Below are positions 33,401-44,500 of a DNA stretch of 64,000 nucleotides, piece by piece. The stretch is from Asterias amurensis. Its lineage: Eukaryota > Echinodermata > Asteroidea > Forcipulatida > Asteriidae. Below the pieces are notes generated by a model, which did not search any database, was not told where the DNA came from, and saw nothing but the letters and a program-made list of their open reading frames with translations. Position 1 is the first letter of the stretch. Every line of letters begins with the position of its first letter. The translations under genes were made by a program, and so were the position numbers. The stretch is from the NCBI RefSeq assembly GCF_032118995.1, contig NC_092652.1, positions 23,983,044-24,047,043 on the forward strand, written 5' to 3'.

Positions 33401-36110
33401 TGCGTGTCCTTAAAGAGAAGGTACACGTTTGGTAATTACTTAAAACAAATACTAACTTGGTTAAAAACTGACTTAGTAACGAGCATTGGAAAGCTGTTGG
33501 TAGTACAAAACATTGTGGGAAACAACTCCCTCTGAAGTAAGATAGTTTTTGAGAAAGAGGTAATTTCTCACTAAAGTAATAAAAGACTTCTAACTAGAAG
33601 TCTTTTATTCCTATATGAAAGCACACCAATTCGTCCAACAAGGGTGTTTTTTCTGTCATCATTTTCTTGTAACTTCGATTACCGCTTGAGCCCAAATTTC
33701 CACAGGCTTGTTATTTTATGCTTATGATGGGATACACCAAGTGAGAAGACTGGTCTTTGACAATTACCAAACCTGTACAAATGTACAATGCCTTTAAAGC
33801 AAGACACTTTTACTGTATTTGCTTCCTTTTTGGGATGAGACGTGTTTTGTAATAATCGTAAAAGAACCCAGAGCACTCTTCATTAAAAAACAGAAGGGGC
33901 TTGCCCTTGTAGGAACAAACTGTGCCACTGTGCTTACCAAGTGGTGGCTACGGTGGTGTACAAAATTAATTATTTCAATCGCTCTTTGTTCCAGTCCTGA
34001 GACCCCAAGAATCTATTATATAAGACCCTGATATTATTGTTGTTACAGGTAGATAAAGTACATTTTATCATCCACTGTATAAATACAGTTTGCAACAACA
34101 ATGGAGTGATTAAAGCGGCTAGACCTTTCACAGCCAGATTAAGGCTATACTAAGCCAGGCGATTCGGTGCATTATAACTCTTTCACAATGCCCATCTATG
34201 GATTCCTAATTGGGCAAAGAAAACTCATCATTATCAATTTAATTCAGAGACATTTATTTCCATTTCACTGGTCTACAATAAACACACCTGCAGGCTCACA
34301 AATTATGATAAGTTTACAAAGCTGATGAGGATGTTAGCTTTCAAGCAATTAGTCAAGGCTTATTTTGAATTAAGTTACAGTGATTTTACTTGCTTTTTTT
34401 TGGGGGGGGAGGGGGCGGGTGGTCTTCAAATGTTGTTTTCTTGACATACTTCAGATGGAAATGTTTACCTTGAGGTACTGAAGCGTGATGATGTAATATA
34501 ATAAAAGAGCTTTCAGACTGTCTAAGCAATCATTCTTTTAAAATTATGAATCTTGTACATTGGATTTTTTTTGAAGTGTTACTGTACAAAGTTTTCCCAC
34601 CATTGCTTTATTTACCAGGCTAAAACTTATTATGGAAGTGTCGTGGCCAAGCGGTTTAGAGCACCAAATTCAAACTCTGGTGTTTCTGATCAGCAGAGTG
34701 AGGGTTCGAATCCCCAGCCATGACACTTGTGTCCTTAAGCAAGACACTTAAGAACCCAGTGCACTTTTTGAAAAGAAAAGGGGATCGTCCTGGTGTTCTT
34801 GGCTGTGGCTGCTGTATGCGCCGTAGCACCTTGTAAACCCTTATAAGGTGCTACATAATTGGGTCTCAGAACTCATCACTGCAATAACCTATCTTTCTGA
34901 AAGCTTGTATATACTCAGCACTTTGAATACCTTGTTATGTTATACTGTGCCTGCGCTATATAAGACTTCAATATTATAATTATTACGCCAAAGATTATGG
35001 TAAAAATGACATTTAATGCTAAACAAAAAAAAAATTCTTTGTTTGTGTCTTCGCAGTCCTTGGACTAGGCTTCATGTGGGGCATCATGCTGACCTGTAAC
35101 CACCTGATGCTTCTATGGGGATGGATGGCATTCCGTCTACTTGAGACCATTGATGTTCACAGTGGCTACGACCTCCCCCTCAACCCACTGCACCTGCTAC
35201 CCTTCTACGGAGGTAGGTACTCGGTTTCTCTTATTTGGAGACACGACTTTTCACAATGTCATTTCTTATTCTTGTGGAATACATGCACAGTCCTTTTCCT
35301 TTGTCTCCTGACGATGACTATCAGAGCAAGCTAGTCAAAACGTTGAAACCAAATTTCCATTTGCTGCATATTGCTGGTTACTGGTATTCAGCTGTTCTGT
35401 GCTTATCCTGAAAATTACATGAAAATTTGGTTGGTATTCCTGTTTTTGTCAAAGAAGAAATTCATTTCACACTAAGCTGATTTGTGTGCTTCGCAGTTTT
35501 ATGAAATTATGCCCTTGTTATAAAGAGAGTTGACTCTATTACTGGGGTGTCGTGGCCGAGTGGATAAGAGCACCGAACTCAAGCTCTGACCCTTCTGTTC
35601 GGCAGAGTGTGGGTTGGAATCCCGGTCGTGACACTTGTGTCCCTGAGCAAGACACTTAACTATAATTGCTTCTCTACACCCAAGGGCAAATGGGTACCTG
35701 TGAGGGCAGAGTTGGTTCTTGTGATTGGTTAAGCCATGTAGCGCATATATTGTCGCACAGGCTGTATACTCCCCAAGGAGCTGAGATGGTTTAAGGAATG
35801 ATTTAAGGCCCAGTGACCAGGGGTAATAATGTCGGAAGCGCTTTGAGACACCCAGTGAAAAAGCGCTATATAAAACCTGTGTATTACTATTATTATTATT
35901 CCCTTCTAAAGTTTATGGCCTTAGAAACTAAAAACCTAATTTATAATTACCCACCCTCCTCCAGGTGCCCGCTTCCATGACTTCCATCACATGAACTTCA
36001 CTGGGAATTATTCATCAACCTTCACTTACTGGGACAAGATCTTCGGCACAGACAAGCAATTCATCGAGTACAATGAGAAGGAGGCAGCCAAAGTAGAGAA
36101 GAAGGATTAA
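27420..36110 (+). CDS. MSMO1: Methylsterol monooxygenase 1, 290 aa
   Basis: Six exons: 27420-27587, 28604-28830, 29666-29792, 30458-30506, 35057-35212, 35965-36110. All GT-AG, phases agree, 291 codons with stop (human 293 residues). The enzyme removes C4 methyl groups from sterol intermediates in the ER with O2 and cytochrome b5. The fatty-acid-hydroxylase-type iron ligands are seen as three histidine boxes: HYFFH (150-154), HKIHH (167-171) and HDFHH (247-251). [40 protein letters not shown] and [12 protein letters not shown] are family hallmarks. Hydrophobic segments lie near 45-70, 95-120 and 195-215. The tail ends EKKD, so the dilysine is one place off the KKxx retrieval signal. Intron 4 is 4.5 kb and full of repeats. 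Confidence 0.96.
27871..27963. repeat. Small fold-back element in MSMO1 intron 1
   Basis: TAGTTGCGCTAACGTAACCC and CTCCTCCCAAC on the left answer TTGGGAGGAGGGTT and TTATTGCAACTA on the right. Confidence 0.65.
29227..29470. repeat. Dispersed repeat in MSMO1 intron 2
   Basis: Same family as 23846-24006 (GTAGAAATTTACAATTTCCTC, GGCCTGGGGCAATC words) in the opposite orientation and diverged. A further related piece is at 30160-30310 (GGCCAAGACCAGGGGCAA). Confidence 0.6.
30981..31128. repeat. MITE with GGGGCCGATTTCACAAAG ends
   Basis: The left end GGGGCCGATTTCACAAAG is exactly inverted at the right as CTTTGTGAAATCGGCCCC. Relatives lie at 11131-11276, 52195-52367 and 63290-63376. The ends resemble the terminus of the Harbinger element at 397. 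Confidence 0.8.
32233..32477. repeat. MITE, GCCCAATTTCATA family, complete copy
   Basis: Runs from GGGCCCAATTTCATAG to CTATGAAATTGGGCCC; the inner word CAACAGCTGAATACC is shared with the copy at 2691-2914. Confidence 0.8.
33355..34055 (+). mobile_element. tRNA-derived SINE split by a TTAA MITE
   Basis: The left part (33355-33413) is the B-box end of a SINE head (GTGGGTTCGAATCCC, then GTGTCCTTAA). The right part resumes at 33794 with TTAAAGCAAGACACTT and continues to the SINE 3' tail near 34055. Other SINEs here read GTCCTTAAGCAAGACAC without a break, so the TTAA of the SINE was the target of the MITE lying between. Confidence 0.8.
33410..33797. repeat. TTAA-type palindromic MITE, copy c, nested in a SINE
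   Basis: The TTAA at 33410-33413 and 33794-33797 is the duplicated target. The internal words match the family at 5291 (AAACAACTCCCTCTGAAGTA, GTTATTTTATGCTTATG, GAAGACTGGTCTTTGACAAT). Confidence 0.85.
34638..34988 (+). mobile_element. tRNA-derived SINE, full length
   Basis: The head GTGTCGTGGCCAAGCGG (A box) and GGTTCGAATCCCC (B box) mimic a class II (Leu/Ser-type) tRNA. It is followed by TTAAGCAAGACACTTAAG, a unique body and a tail GCGCTATATAAGACTTC ending in an ATT-rich microsatellite. Confidence 0.8.
35345..35514. repeat. MITE piece, GCCCAATTTCATA family
   Basis: Right half and centre of the family only (TATTCAGCTGTT, CCTGTTTTTGTCAAAGAAG, TATGAAATTATGCCC). It directly follows MSMO1 exon 5. 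Confidence 0.7.
35544..35900 (+). mobile_element. tRNA-derived SINE, full length
   Basis: The best-preserved copy: GTGTCGTGGCCGAGTGG head, B-box region, GACACTTGTGTCCCTGAG, a body with GGCTGTATACTCCCCAAGG and the tail AAGCGCTATATAAAACC, ending in TATTATTATT. It lies in MSMO1 intron 5, 65 bp before the last exon. Confidence 0.85.
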
Positions 36111-37691
36111 AGACAAATATTTGACTCAATTAGCGCTTTTAAGAAGTTGCTCCCTCCCTGGTGATTGTATTTTTTTCCAAAATCACTTATTTTAAAAGAG
36201 GTTTTTGAATTTAAATTAAATGCCCGAGTTTAAGTTGGTTGTTATTTATTGGAATCGATTGAAACGTTTAATGAAATGCATGGAGCCCTAGTCATCATAT
36301 TATATACCTTTATCATGCTGCCTCCATCTTGGTCATGATCCTCACATCGAATAACAATAATGAATGCTAATAATCATTTAGCAAATCTTTTTTGTTCTTC
36401 CAGCCTCGGTTTTTGTAACATTGATATCAGTGGGACAATTTCAAGATGGCTGCACCATGATAAAGGTATATTGGACAGAATTTTGAAAAACACAAAATCC
36501 TTATTTCGCCTTTTTTTTCTGTAAGCATGGGGGCATAAGGGGTGTTAAATTTTGTGTTAATTTTTAACAAAATAACCACCGTGTAAAAAGAGTAATTTTG
36601 ATTAATTTGATAATTTATGACCAAGTTAAATGTTGAACTTCTTTATACCCGTACATACACTGCGGCATTTCCTGCTACTATCAAAATCACAGTGGATTGT
36701 ATGGCGAGACAAATTACACAACAAAATATGCAAACAATGGGATTCACGTCCTTTCTTGAACCTCTGTAGAGAAACAGTCTACTTCTACATTGATACCCGG
36801 CAAAGTCCCATGTTGGGTTACCACACCAAGAGTAGTGTAAAGTTGCAGCTAGACTATTCGATAGAGGAGCGACAAAGAAAAGAACTGTGTGTTTGACAAA
36901 TTGAGTCTGGAAAGGAAATCATTATTTAAAACAAAACCAAAGAAATTTTTTGAAAAAGATCATTAACAGTTGTTGTGGAAACTTGTGTGAAGCATCAAAT
37001 GGGTAATTGCAAAAAATATTTGAAAAAAGCAAGAAAATAACTATTCAAATATTTGTTCTTGATGTTCTGTGTTGATAAAACAAAGGCTTCCGGTTTTACA
37101 AATACTGCCATTGTGCTTAGCATCAAACATGCAACATGGACACTAATATTGTTAAATGGAATGAATATAAATTTCTCGATTCTAAGTTATTTTGATTAGA
37201 CTAAGGTATCGGTTTTAAATTATAGTAGGATAGTCATGTTATATTTTAATACTCTTCAACAGATTTTTCAGAGATGGTTTGTCAGATGTTTAACTTTGCT
37301 ACTCTGAATCTTTATTCCATTAGGAAGTGTGAATGATGTAGATTTAATTTCAAAGTAACATTGTTTTATTTATTTTTAAATTTGTATGGCATTTTATTAA
37401 AGTTTGACAAATTTCTCTTAAAATTTGTATTGTTACATAAACAAAACTAAAACTGAAGTTTGAGGAACTTAAGATTTTAAAAGAAGATATCTCTTTCCAA
37501 ATGCACATCACTGCATAGAAATTAATAATTTTGCCAGATTGGATCTTTAACTGATGATACCATGCATGGTATTTTATGCAACAAGACAGTATTTGTACGA
37601 ATAAATTTGGTATGTTATCACTAAAAATTACCTCAGTATCTTGGACTTCTTATTTTGTGATCTTATGTTCGCTAGTGTCAATAGCAATAAA
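36111..37691 (+). other. MSMO1 3' UTR and likely poly(A) signals
   Basis: AT-rich DNA without a gene. AATAAA occurs at 37600-37605 and 37686-37691 as candidate cleavage signals about 1.5 kb after the stop. A shorter 3' UTR cannot be excluded. Confidence 0.4.
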
Positions 37692-38296
37692 GGGAATTGT
37701 CGACCACACAATTAAAATTCTTTGATATGCTACGTTGCAACTAATTATCTTCAACTATTTTTCTGGTTTGTGAAATCATTACAAGAATTATTCAGAGTGT
37801 GGTTGTATTTATTATATTAAAAACTACTGAATTGGTTGTTGGAGAAAAAAAAAAGTTTCCTACTGCAAGCTCACTGATTTATTAAGTTTCCAGAAGACAA
37901 TCAGAGCATACTGATCGAAACGTCGAGTTGAAACCAACGGTTCTTTTCAGGATCACCACAACTCATTAGAGATAGTCATTACATGGTGTTACCGCAAACC
38001 TTTCTACATCACATTTCCACCATGCAAAGTTTCAAATTCGACTTAAGTTTATACCAGCCCAAATATTTCCATCTGAAATGCTGTCCCAAGTCGAAGGGAT
38101 AGCTTCAAAGCCCTGAACTAGTTGATTCCTCCAGAACGCAACCAATAAGATGAAAACTTCACAGGTAGGTATGTGTAGAAATGAAAACTAGAGGGATGGG
38201 AAAAAATTAAACTTGAAAACCCCCAAAATAAAACCAACACTTAGGCTGTATCCAAATTGGTGGGTATAGCTGCTGCTATGGCTGTTGCAGAGTGTG

Positions 38297-38678
38297 TTGC
38301 TATTGGTAATTACTGAAAATAATTACTATCATGATAAAACCTTTCTTGATTACGAGTAATGGGGAGAGGTTGATACTATAACACATTGTGAGTAACGGCT
38401 CCCCCTGAAGTGACGTAGTTTTCAAGAAATTTTCCATGATTTTGATTTTTGAGACCTCGGAGTTAGAATTTGAGGTCTCGAAATAAAGCATCTGAAAGCA
38501 CACAACTTCATGTGATCATGGTGCGACAAGGGTGTATTTTTCTTTCTTTATTATCTCAGAACCTAAACGACCGATTGAGCTCATATTTTCACAGGTTTGT
38601 TATTTTATGCATATGTTGAGATACACCATCTGTGAAGACTAGTCTTTCACAATTACCAATAGTGTCCAGTGTCTTTAA
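38297..38678. repeat. TTAA-type palindromic MITE, copy d
   Basis: Family words TATTGGTAATTACT, GCATCTGAAAGCACACAAC, TTATTTTATGCATATG and the end AATAGTGTCCAGTGTCTTTAA are present. Confidence 0.8.
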
Positions 38679-39283
38679 CCTTGCCATAGCCGTAGTCTGA
38701 CCAACTTTCTTTTTACAACTTTTCTTGACAAACATAAATCAAACAAAACTCAGACACGAATGTAGAAAGGAAAAAAAACTTTTGACAATGAAAAATCATT
38801 TCATTTTAATTCTTCATTCGGTTTGAACTAACACATCAGTTCCATTTTCTCAAAGACTAGATTCTAATGTACAATTCATTTAAATATATTAAAATATACA
38901 TTTGAATAGGAAGTAAGAAAAACCATTACAGAAACTGTCCAGGCATGCCTCATATTTTGTTGTCTTAAAAACAATGTTTTTTTAAAGCATGCAAAAAACA
39001 AACATGTGACCCAGTTTGAGAACACCAAGCAGCTAAAATGTACTTGGTGTTTAGTAGTTGAAAAAAAGGTGAATCATAAACATTTTCCCTGTTGTGTTAA
39101 TATCATATTATGTAAATCATTCCAAAATACAAAATGAATTGTACCATACCAAAACCAGCAGGCACTTCCTGCCAAACAAAAACCTGGCTATTCGCTCATC
39201 AAATACAATGTTTTAATATAAGCAGAACCTTTCAAACACATAGCCTACAACCAGGGAAGTATTTTTCAACATTTTAAATGTCT

Positions 39284-39666
39284 TTAAAGGCAGTGGACAC
39301 TGTTGGTAACTACTCAAAATAGTTGTTAACATCAAAACTTAATTGGTAACAAGCAACGGGGAGCTGTTGATAGTATATAACATTGTGAGAAACGGCTCCC
39401 TCTGAAGTAATTTAGTTTTTGAGAAAGAACATTTTCCACGAATTTGATTTCAGGACCTCAGATTTAGAATTTGAGGTCTCAAAATCAAGCATCTGAAAGC
39501 ACACAACTTCGTGTGACAAGGGTTTTTTTCCTTCCATTATTCTCCCACAACTTTGACGACCAGTTGAGCTAAAATGTTCACAGGTTTGTTATTTTATGCA
39601 TATGTTGAGATACACAAAGTGAGAAAACTGGTGTTTGACAATTACCAATATTGTCCGATGTCTTTA
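39284..39666. repeat. TTAA-type palindromic MITE, copy e
   Basis: TTAAAGGCAGTGGACACTG begins the copy and a diverged GTCCGATGTCTTTAA ends it; the inner landmarks are well kept. Confidence 0.8.
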
Positions 39667-41539
39667 ACCTTGTTATAGAGATGGTAACGGTAGTAAGCAT
39701 CTTACAAAATGATTCTGTCCGAACAGCCACAAAAAAACTTATTTGCTCCCAGCTATTCTTTCAATTATTTGAGTGGTTTTAAATAGTTTTTCAGCAGTTT
39801 GTTTTAATCTTGGCATTTGCCTGTATCCCAAGTGCACACTGTCACTGCAATTTATACAACATTCACTTTTTTTAAACTATTGTTCTTGGTTATTTAAGAA
39901 GCTTCACATTCGATAAAGGTGGATTATATATGATAAATCGACTCTAACTTCATTACTATACATTTTTGAGTAAATCCTTTTGGAAACGTCTTCTTTATCT
40001 CTATATTCACACCCCAAAACATATTTAATTTGATTTTAAAGGAGCTGGAATTTATTATTTATTTATAATAAAACACCCTGTCATTTAATTGTTGATTTGT
40101 GGAAAAAAAAATGTAAAAAGTACTGTCTCTCCATTTAAAATGGCAAAAATAAATTGCAATAATTTTTTCAAAATTACAATAATTTTTTCAACCTTGCAGG
40201 ATAGATATCAAATGCTGAGTTTATGCTCGCACATTTTGGGCACAACTTGTTCACAACATAGTTTGTTTAATTCCCTTGCCATAGCAATCCATTACCGAAG
40301 TCTTTCGACAACATTTTGAAACAATTTCAACATGTCCCAGTGCAGAAGGAGTTCACCTGAACACATATTTGCCTCGCCTGCAAATTGCAATAAATAACAC
40401 TTTTCCGCGTTACGGGTGGAGAAATCTTGTCAAATAGCAATAATTGGCCTTTAATGCATGCAAAAGTAACAAATCTGCAGATACTACCATCAAATTTATC
40501 AAGAGGTGGATGACGTAATCCTTCTGAATAGCAAGCGAGGGCGCTATTCCACTTCCTGTAAATTAACACAATGGGTAAAACAGTATACTTGTCTTTTACA
40601 CCGCACTCTTATCTCCTTCTCAAACAAGAGATTAAACCAACCATTAAAGATTCTACTCGGCTGCACAAACCATCAACAAGTTTCCCGATTTAAAAGATTC
40701 ACACCAAAAGAGCTCTGAAAGCAAGCCTTATCGTTACCAAATACAATAGAGCTGCTGACTGCTCTATCAAAGACAACTGCTCTAGCTCAGTTCTCCAGCT
40801 TGTGCGGCACGGGCATCCATATTTGTTTCTTTATATTTCTTACTCCTAGACATAAGATTTTCAAGCAAATGTTTATGTTGGCAACATGTATCATTCATTA
40901 CAAATTTCATTGATACATATTCACTGAAATATTATCACAATGAGAAACTTGGCAAAAAAAAAAAAAAATAAATTAAAAATGCACTTGTGACAAAATTTGT
41001 TTTTGTAAACTTACTCTTACTGCAAGTTTTCACTGTTGAGACAACAATGCTAATGCTGTCTCAAAAAAAAAAAAATTAACAATAAAACAGACAGAGTTTT
41101 CGCAAAGATTAATGAGGGTCAGTCAAATCATAGGTTTAAACACAATTGAACACTCGTAGTTTGAGTAAGGTTAACAGACAACCAATAGTCCAATCCGACC
41201 AAACAAAATTGGTAGCGCCCTCTATTGGAAAAAAATTAACAACTGCGGTGTGTTTGTGCATAGTCTGGGCACAGAAGACTCCGCAGCAAATGGCGCGCGG
41301 TGCTCAACATTTGGGCGCTCGGATTGGTGTATAGAATGCTTGTTGGGTTTTCACTTTAAAAAAATTAATAAAAAACTAACCAGTGCCTTTACAGTATTTA
41401 TTAAGTCACACCACTTTTGTTCCTCATCTGATTCAATGGTTCAACCAAAGAACTGTCCAGCCCCTCCTTACCTCCCTTCCACTCACAATTATCTACACGC
41501 TCCTATTCTTAAATTCTTTAAAAACCAAACATTCCGTCA

Positions 41540-44500
41540 CTAGCTGCTTTGCGCGGCGGCTGCGACAGGGTTTCTAAATTTAGGTAGGAACAAGCCAAAC
41601 TTGGTTTCGACACCAGAGAAGGTGGCGACGGCTAGTCGGAGTCCTCCAAGATGATCGGGGTTGACAGGAGGCAGGTCTGCTACATGGGTGCTTGCCTTGT
41701 GCATCGAACCCTCTGGACGTCTGCGGAAAAAACACAAATACATACAAAATAATAAGACTAATTTTTCAGAAAGCAATGCTTTTACTTAGGTGGATTTAGA
41801 AAATTACATAATGGAAACTCAACTATGATTGGTAGGCCTGGGCAAATAATTTGAAAATCCGGTTAATGGAGAATAGTTTTTCCTAACCATAACCATTTTT
41901 AAAATTAGATCAGACTATTTTTTGGAATGAACCGAGTGACACACTGTCAAAAACTAATATCAATCCACACATAATCTCATTCACAAACGAATGGCGCCCT
42001 CTAATCGCTCACTGTTACGCACGCAAGTACTGGGGGAAAAAAATATTTGAATATCCGGTTAAATTTGGATAGTTTGCCAGCGGTTAACCGAATACCAAAT
42101 TTCACTATTCGCCCAGCACTAATGATTGGTGGTATGCCTGATCCCATGTAATTTGTAAAGCATCAGTTTGCTAACTGGGGAGTACACAGCCCCGGGCTTC
42201 CATGGTGCTTTTTCAAACACAATATTAATCTCTACCCTCGAAAGAACCCACTAAACCCCTGGGTGAAGACGACAAGAGAGAGTGAAGAGAGTGACCGTGA
42301 TTCTAACCAACAACCCGATGATTTAACCTCCAGAACTTGAATTAAACGCTCAAACTGTTCAGCCATGACACCCTTTGACACTTCAACACTGTAAAACTTA
42401 CTGTCCTCCAAAGTCGATGTAGAGATATCTCTGCAGGATCTCATATGTCATAAGGGTGACGCCAAATTGCGGTGACGATCTAAACACACGGGCTAAAAAA
42501 CAAACAGAATAAAATTGCTTTTAAACACGAGCAAAGGCCGCCATGAATTTTTTATTAATATTATTGACATTTATTTAATTGTTGTCTGTGCATCTCACAA
42601 AATAATTCAATTGCATAGTGACACTGTTACATATAGTTTTGGAGGATAATAAAATGCATTTTAAGCAATTTCATTTATTTGTTAATAAAAGTTAATTAAT
42701 ACTACGTAATAAGCAGTAGGACAACAATTAGGTTTTTGTTCCTTAACCCACTAATAGACAAACACAGAATAGATACTTAATATTTAGACAAACATTCATA
42801 AAAATACAAACTAAAAATTGTACGAGGCAACACCTGCACACTGATTTTACAGAGATAAACAAAATTAATAGACATTGAGACAAGTTTAATCAAATCAATT
42901 AATTTTTAGTTAAAAACCAGGACACATCTGATTAAAAAAAAAAAAATCCAGGGCCAACCTGCTTTTCTGGCTGGCCCCGGATATTTAAACAGGGAAAAAA
43001 CATTTAAAATTGTAACAATATAGACCAATATACAGTAAAAAATGAAACAGAACACCTACATGTACCGTAGGCATATTACTCATGTGCGATCCCACTTGAG
43101 TAATATGCTAGTGATTTTGTTCACAGAACTCGGGGAAAGTACCAAGCATACAGTGCTAATAAACCCAAAGTTAATATAATTAAAACATCTATTAAATCGT
43201 TTGCAGTACCTGGGCTAAAACATAGGATTCAAACTGCCTCTAGCAGTCTAACCTCGGTAGTCTAGTCGATGTGACACTGCTCTAGAATTACAAGGGTCGT
43301 GGGATCGAATCCCACAAGAGTAATATGCCTGTGATTTTTTTTTCACAGAACTGAGCATACAATGCTAACACAGTGTATACATGTTTGCCGTCGCCATGGG
43401 CATTTTGGTACAAGACGCTTGTGAGACCAATATGGTCTCTAAAGCCTTAACCCATTTTTTTTGTGAGGGGAAAATAACAATTGGAAATCAGGCCGTTTCC
43501 GAATTGGCAGCTACAGCTACGGCTACGGCCAGATCGCCGTGTCGTCATGCATTGAAGTATAGGACGCCCTTAGCAACACCCCTGGCAACGGTCTTAGCCG
43601 CAGCCGTAGCCACCAATTTGGACACGGCCTCAGACTAGAGCATGTAGAGTAGACAGAATATCATGCCTGGATGCGACTAACCTGGTCCACCCTTGAAGAA
43701 CGCTCTGAAGCCTTCCTGTGCATAGATCTTACGGATGCAGTCAGTGACTCCGGAGTACGTCTGCTGTCCCTTCCTGGCAACAACCTGTAGCCTGGTCTTA
43801 ATGACGTCAGCTGGTGTGGCTAGATAAGCGGCAGGAGGGCCTTGGGGAAGAAACAGAGACACGAACAGATTAAAGGCAAAGTAAACCTTTGGTTTTTGAA
43901 ACCATCATCCGATTGTTTTAATTTCATATAAATATAGATATACCCACATTGTGAACAATTTTTGTAACAAATTTGTAGTGTATTCGAGATATTGCCAAAA
44001 ATCTGGAGCTATTATTAAAGTGCAGGGAAAATAGTCTGTAATCGGAATATACAATTTGAGACATGTGTTGGCAGAATGATGTTGTATGTTATTTTCAATG
44101 TCTAAAAATGGTTTATTCCAGTGTGTCTTTTATGCCATCGTGATCAAGTGGTCAGACTGCATGACTTGCAATAAAAAAGGTTCTGGGTTTGAATCCGGCC
44201 AAGCTAACCGCTGATTTCACAATGACTAGTATTAGTATGTCACCTAGTTAGTGAATCACATTTCATCGTTGCACAAATCATAGTCATAGACAATAAACTA
44301 AGATTGGCTGTTGCCAGCTTGGCGTTAAAATCCCCTTGTGGGGAGCTTTGCCAAGTATTTTGTTGTCGATAAGATCATCCAAACAAGCAATCAAACAAAC
44401 ATACAAAAACAACAAAAAGAAAGAAACAATCAAACACCAACCAACAGCAACACCGTAAAATAAAAATAAAATTAAAAATTAAAAACTTACCAGCAAGTGT

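Larger units (their letters stand above)
37692..41539. other. Spacer between convergent MSMO1 and carrier genes
   Basis: No gene recognised. It holds a fold-back piece at 37886-37971 and two TTAA MITEs at 38297-38678 and 39284-39666. The first sits inside another palindromic repeat (GGCTGTATCCAAATTGGTGG on its left, GCCATAGCCGTAG on its right), which is related to 43490-43630. The right part probably contains the carrier 3' UTR. Confidence 0.5.

Noticed and set aside
34638-34740. Possible tRNA-Leu or tRNA-Ser gene (also at 35547, 52077, 58958, 58995)
   Set aside because: A and B boxes are present, but each is followed by the same SINE body and tail, and the stems do not pair cleanly; these are SINE heads.
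36630-36896. 88-codon open frame after MSMO1
   Set aside because: Lies in the likely 3' UTR; no resemblance, no better start than a chance codon.
43247-43320. tRNA-like stretch with GGGATCGAATCCCAC
   Set aside because: The B box is good, but the acceptor ends do not pair and flanking sequence is a dispersed repeat (shared with 43075-43160).
44140-44215. tRNA-like stretch ending GGGTTTGAATCCGGCC
   Set aside because: Worn SINE head; anticodon stem not recognisable.
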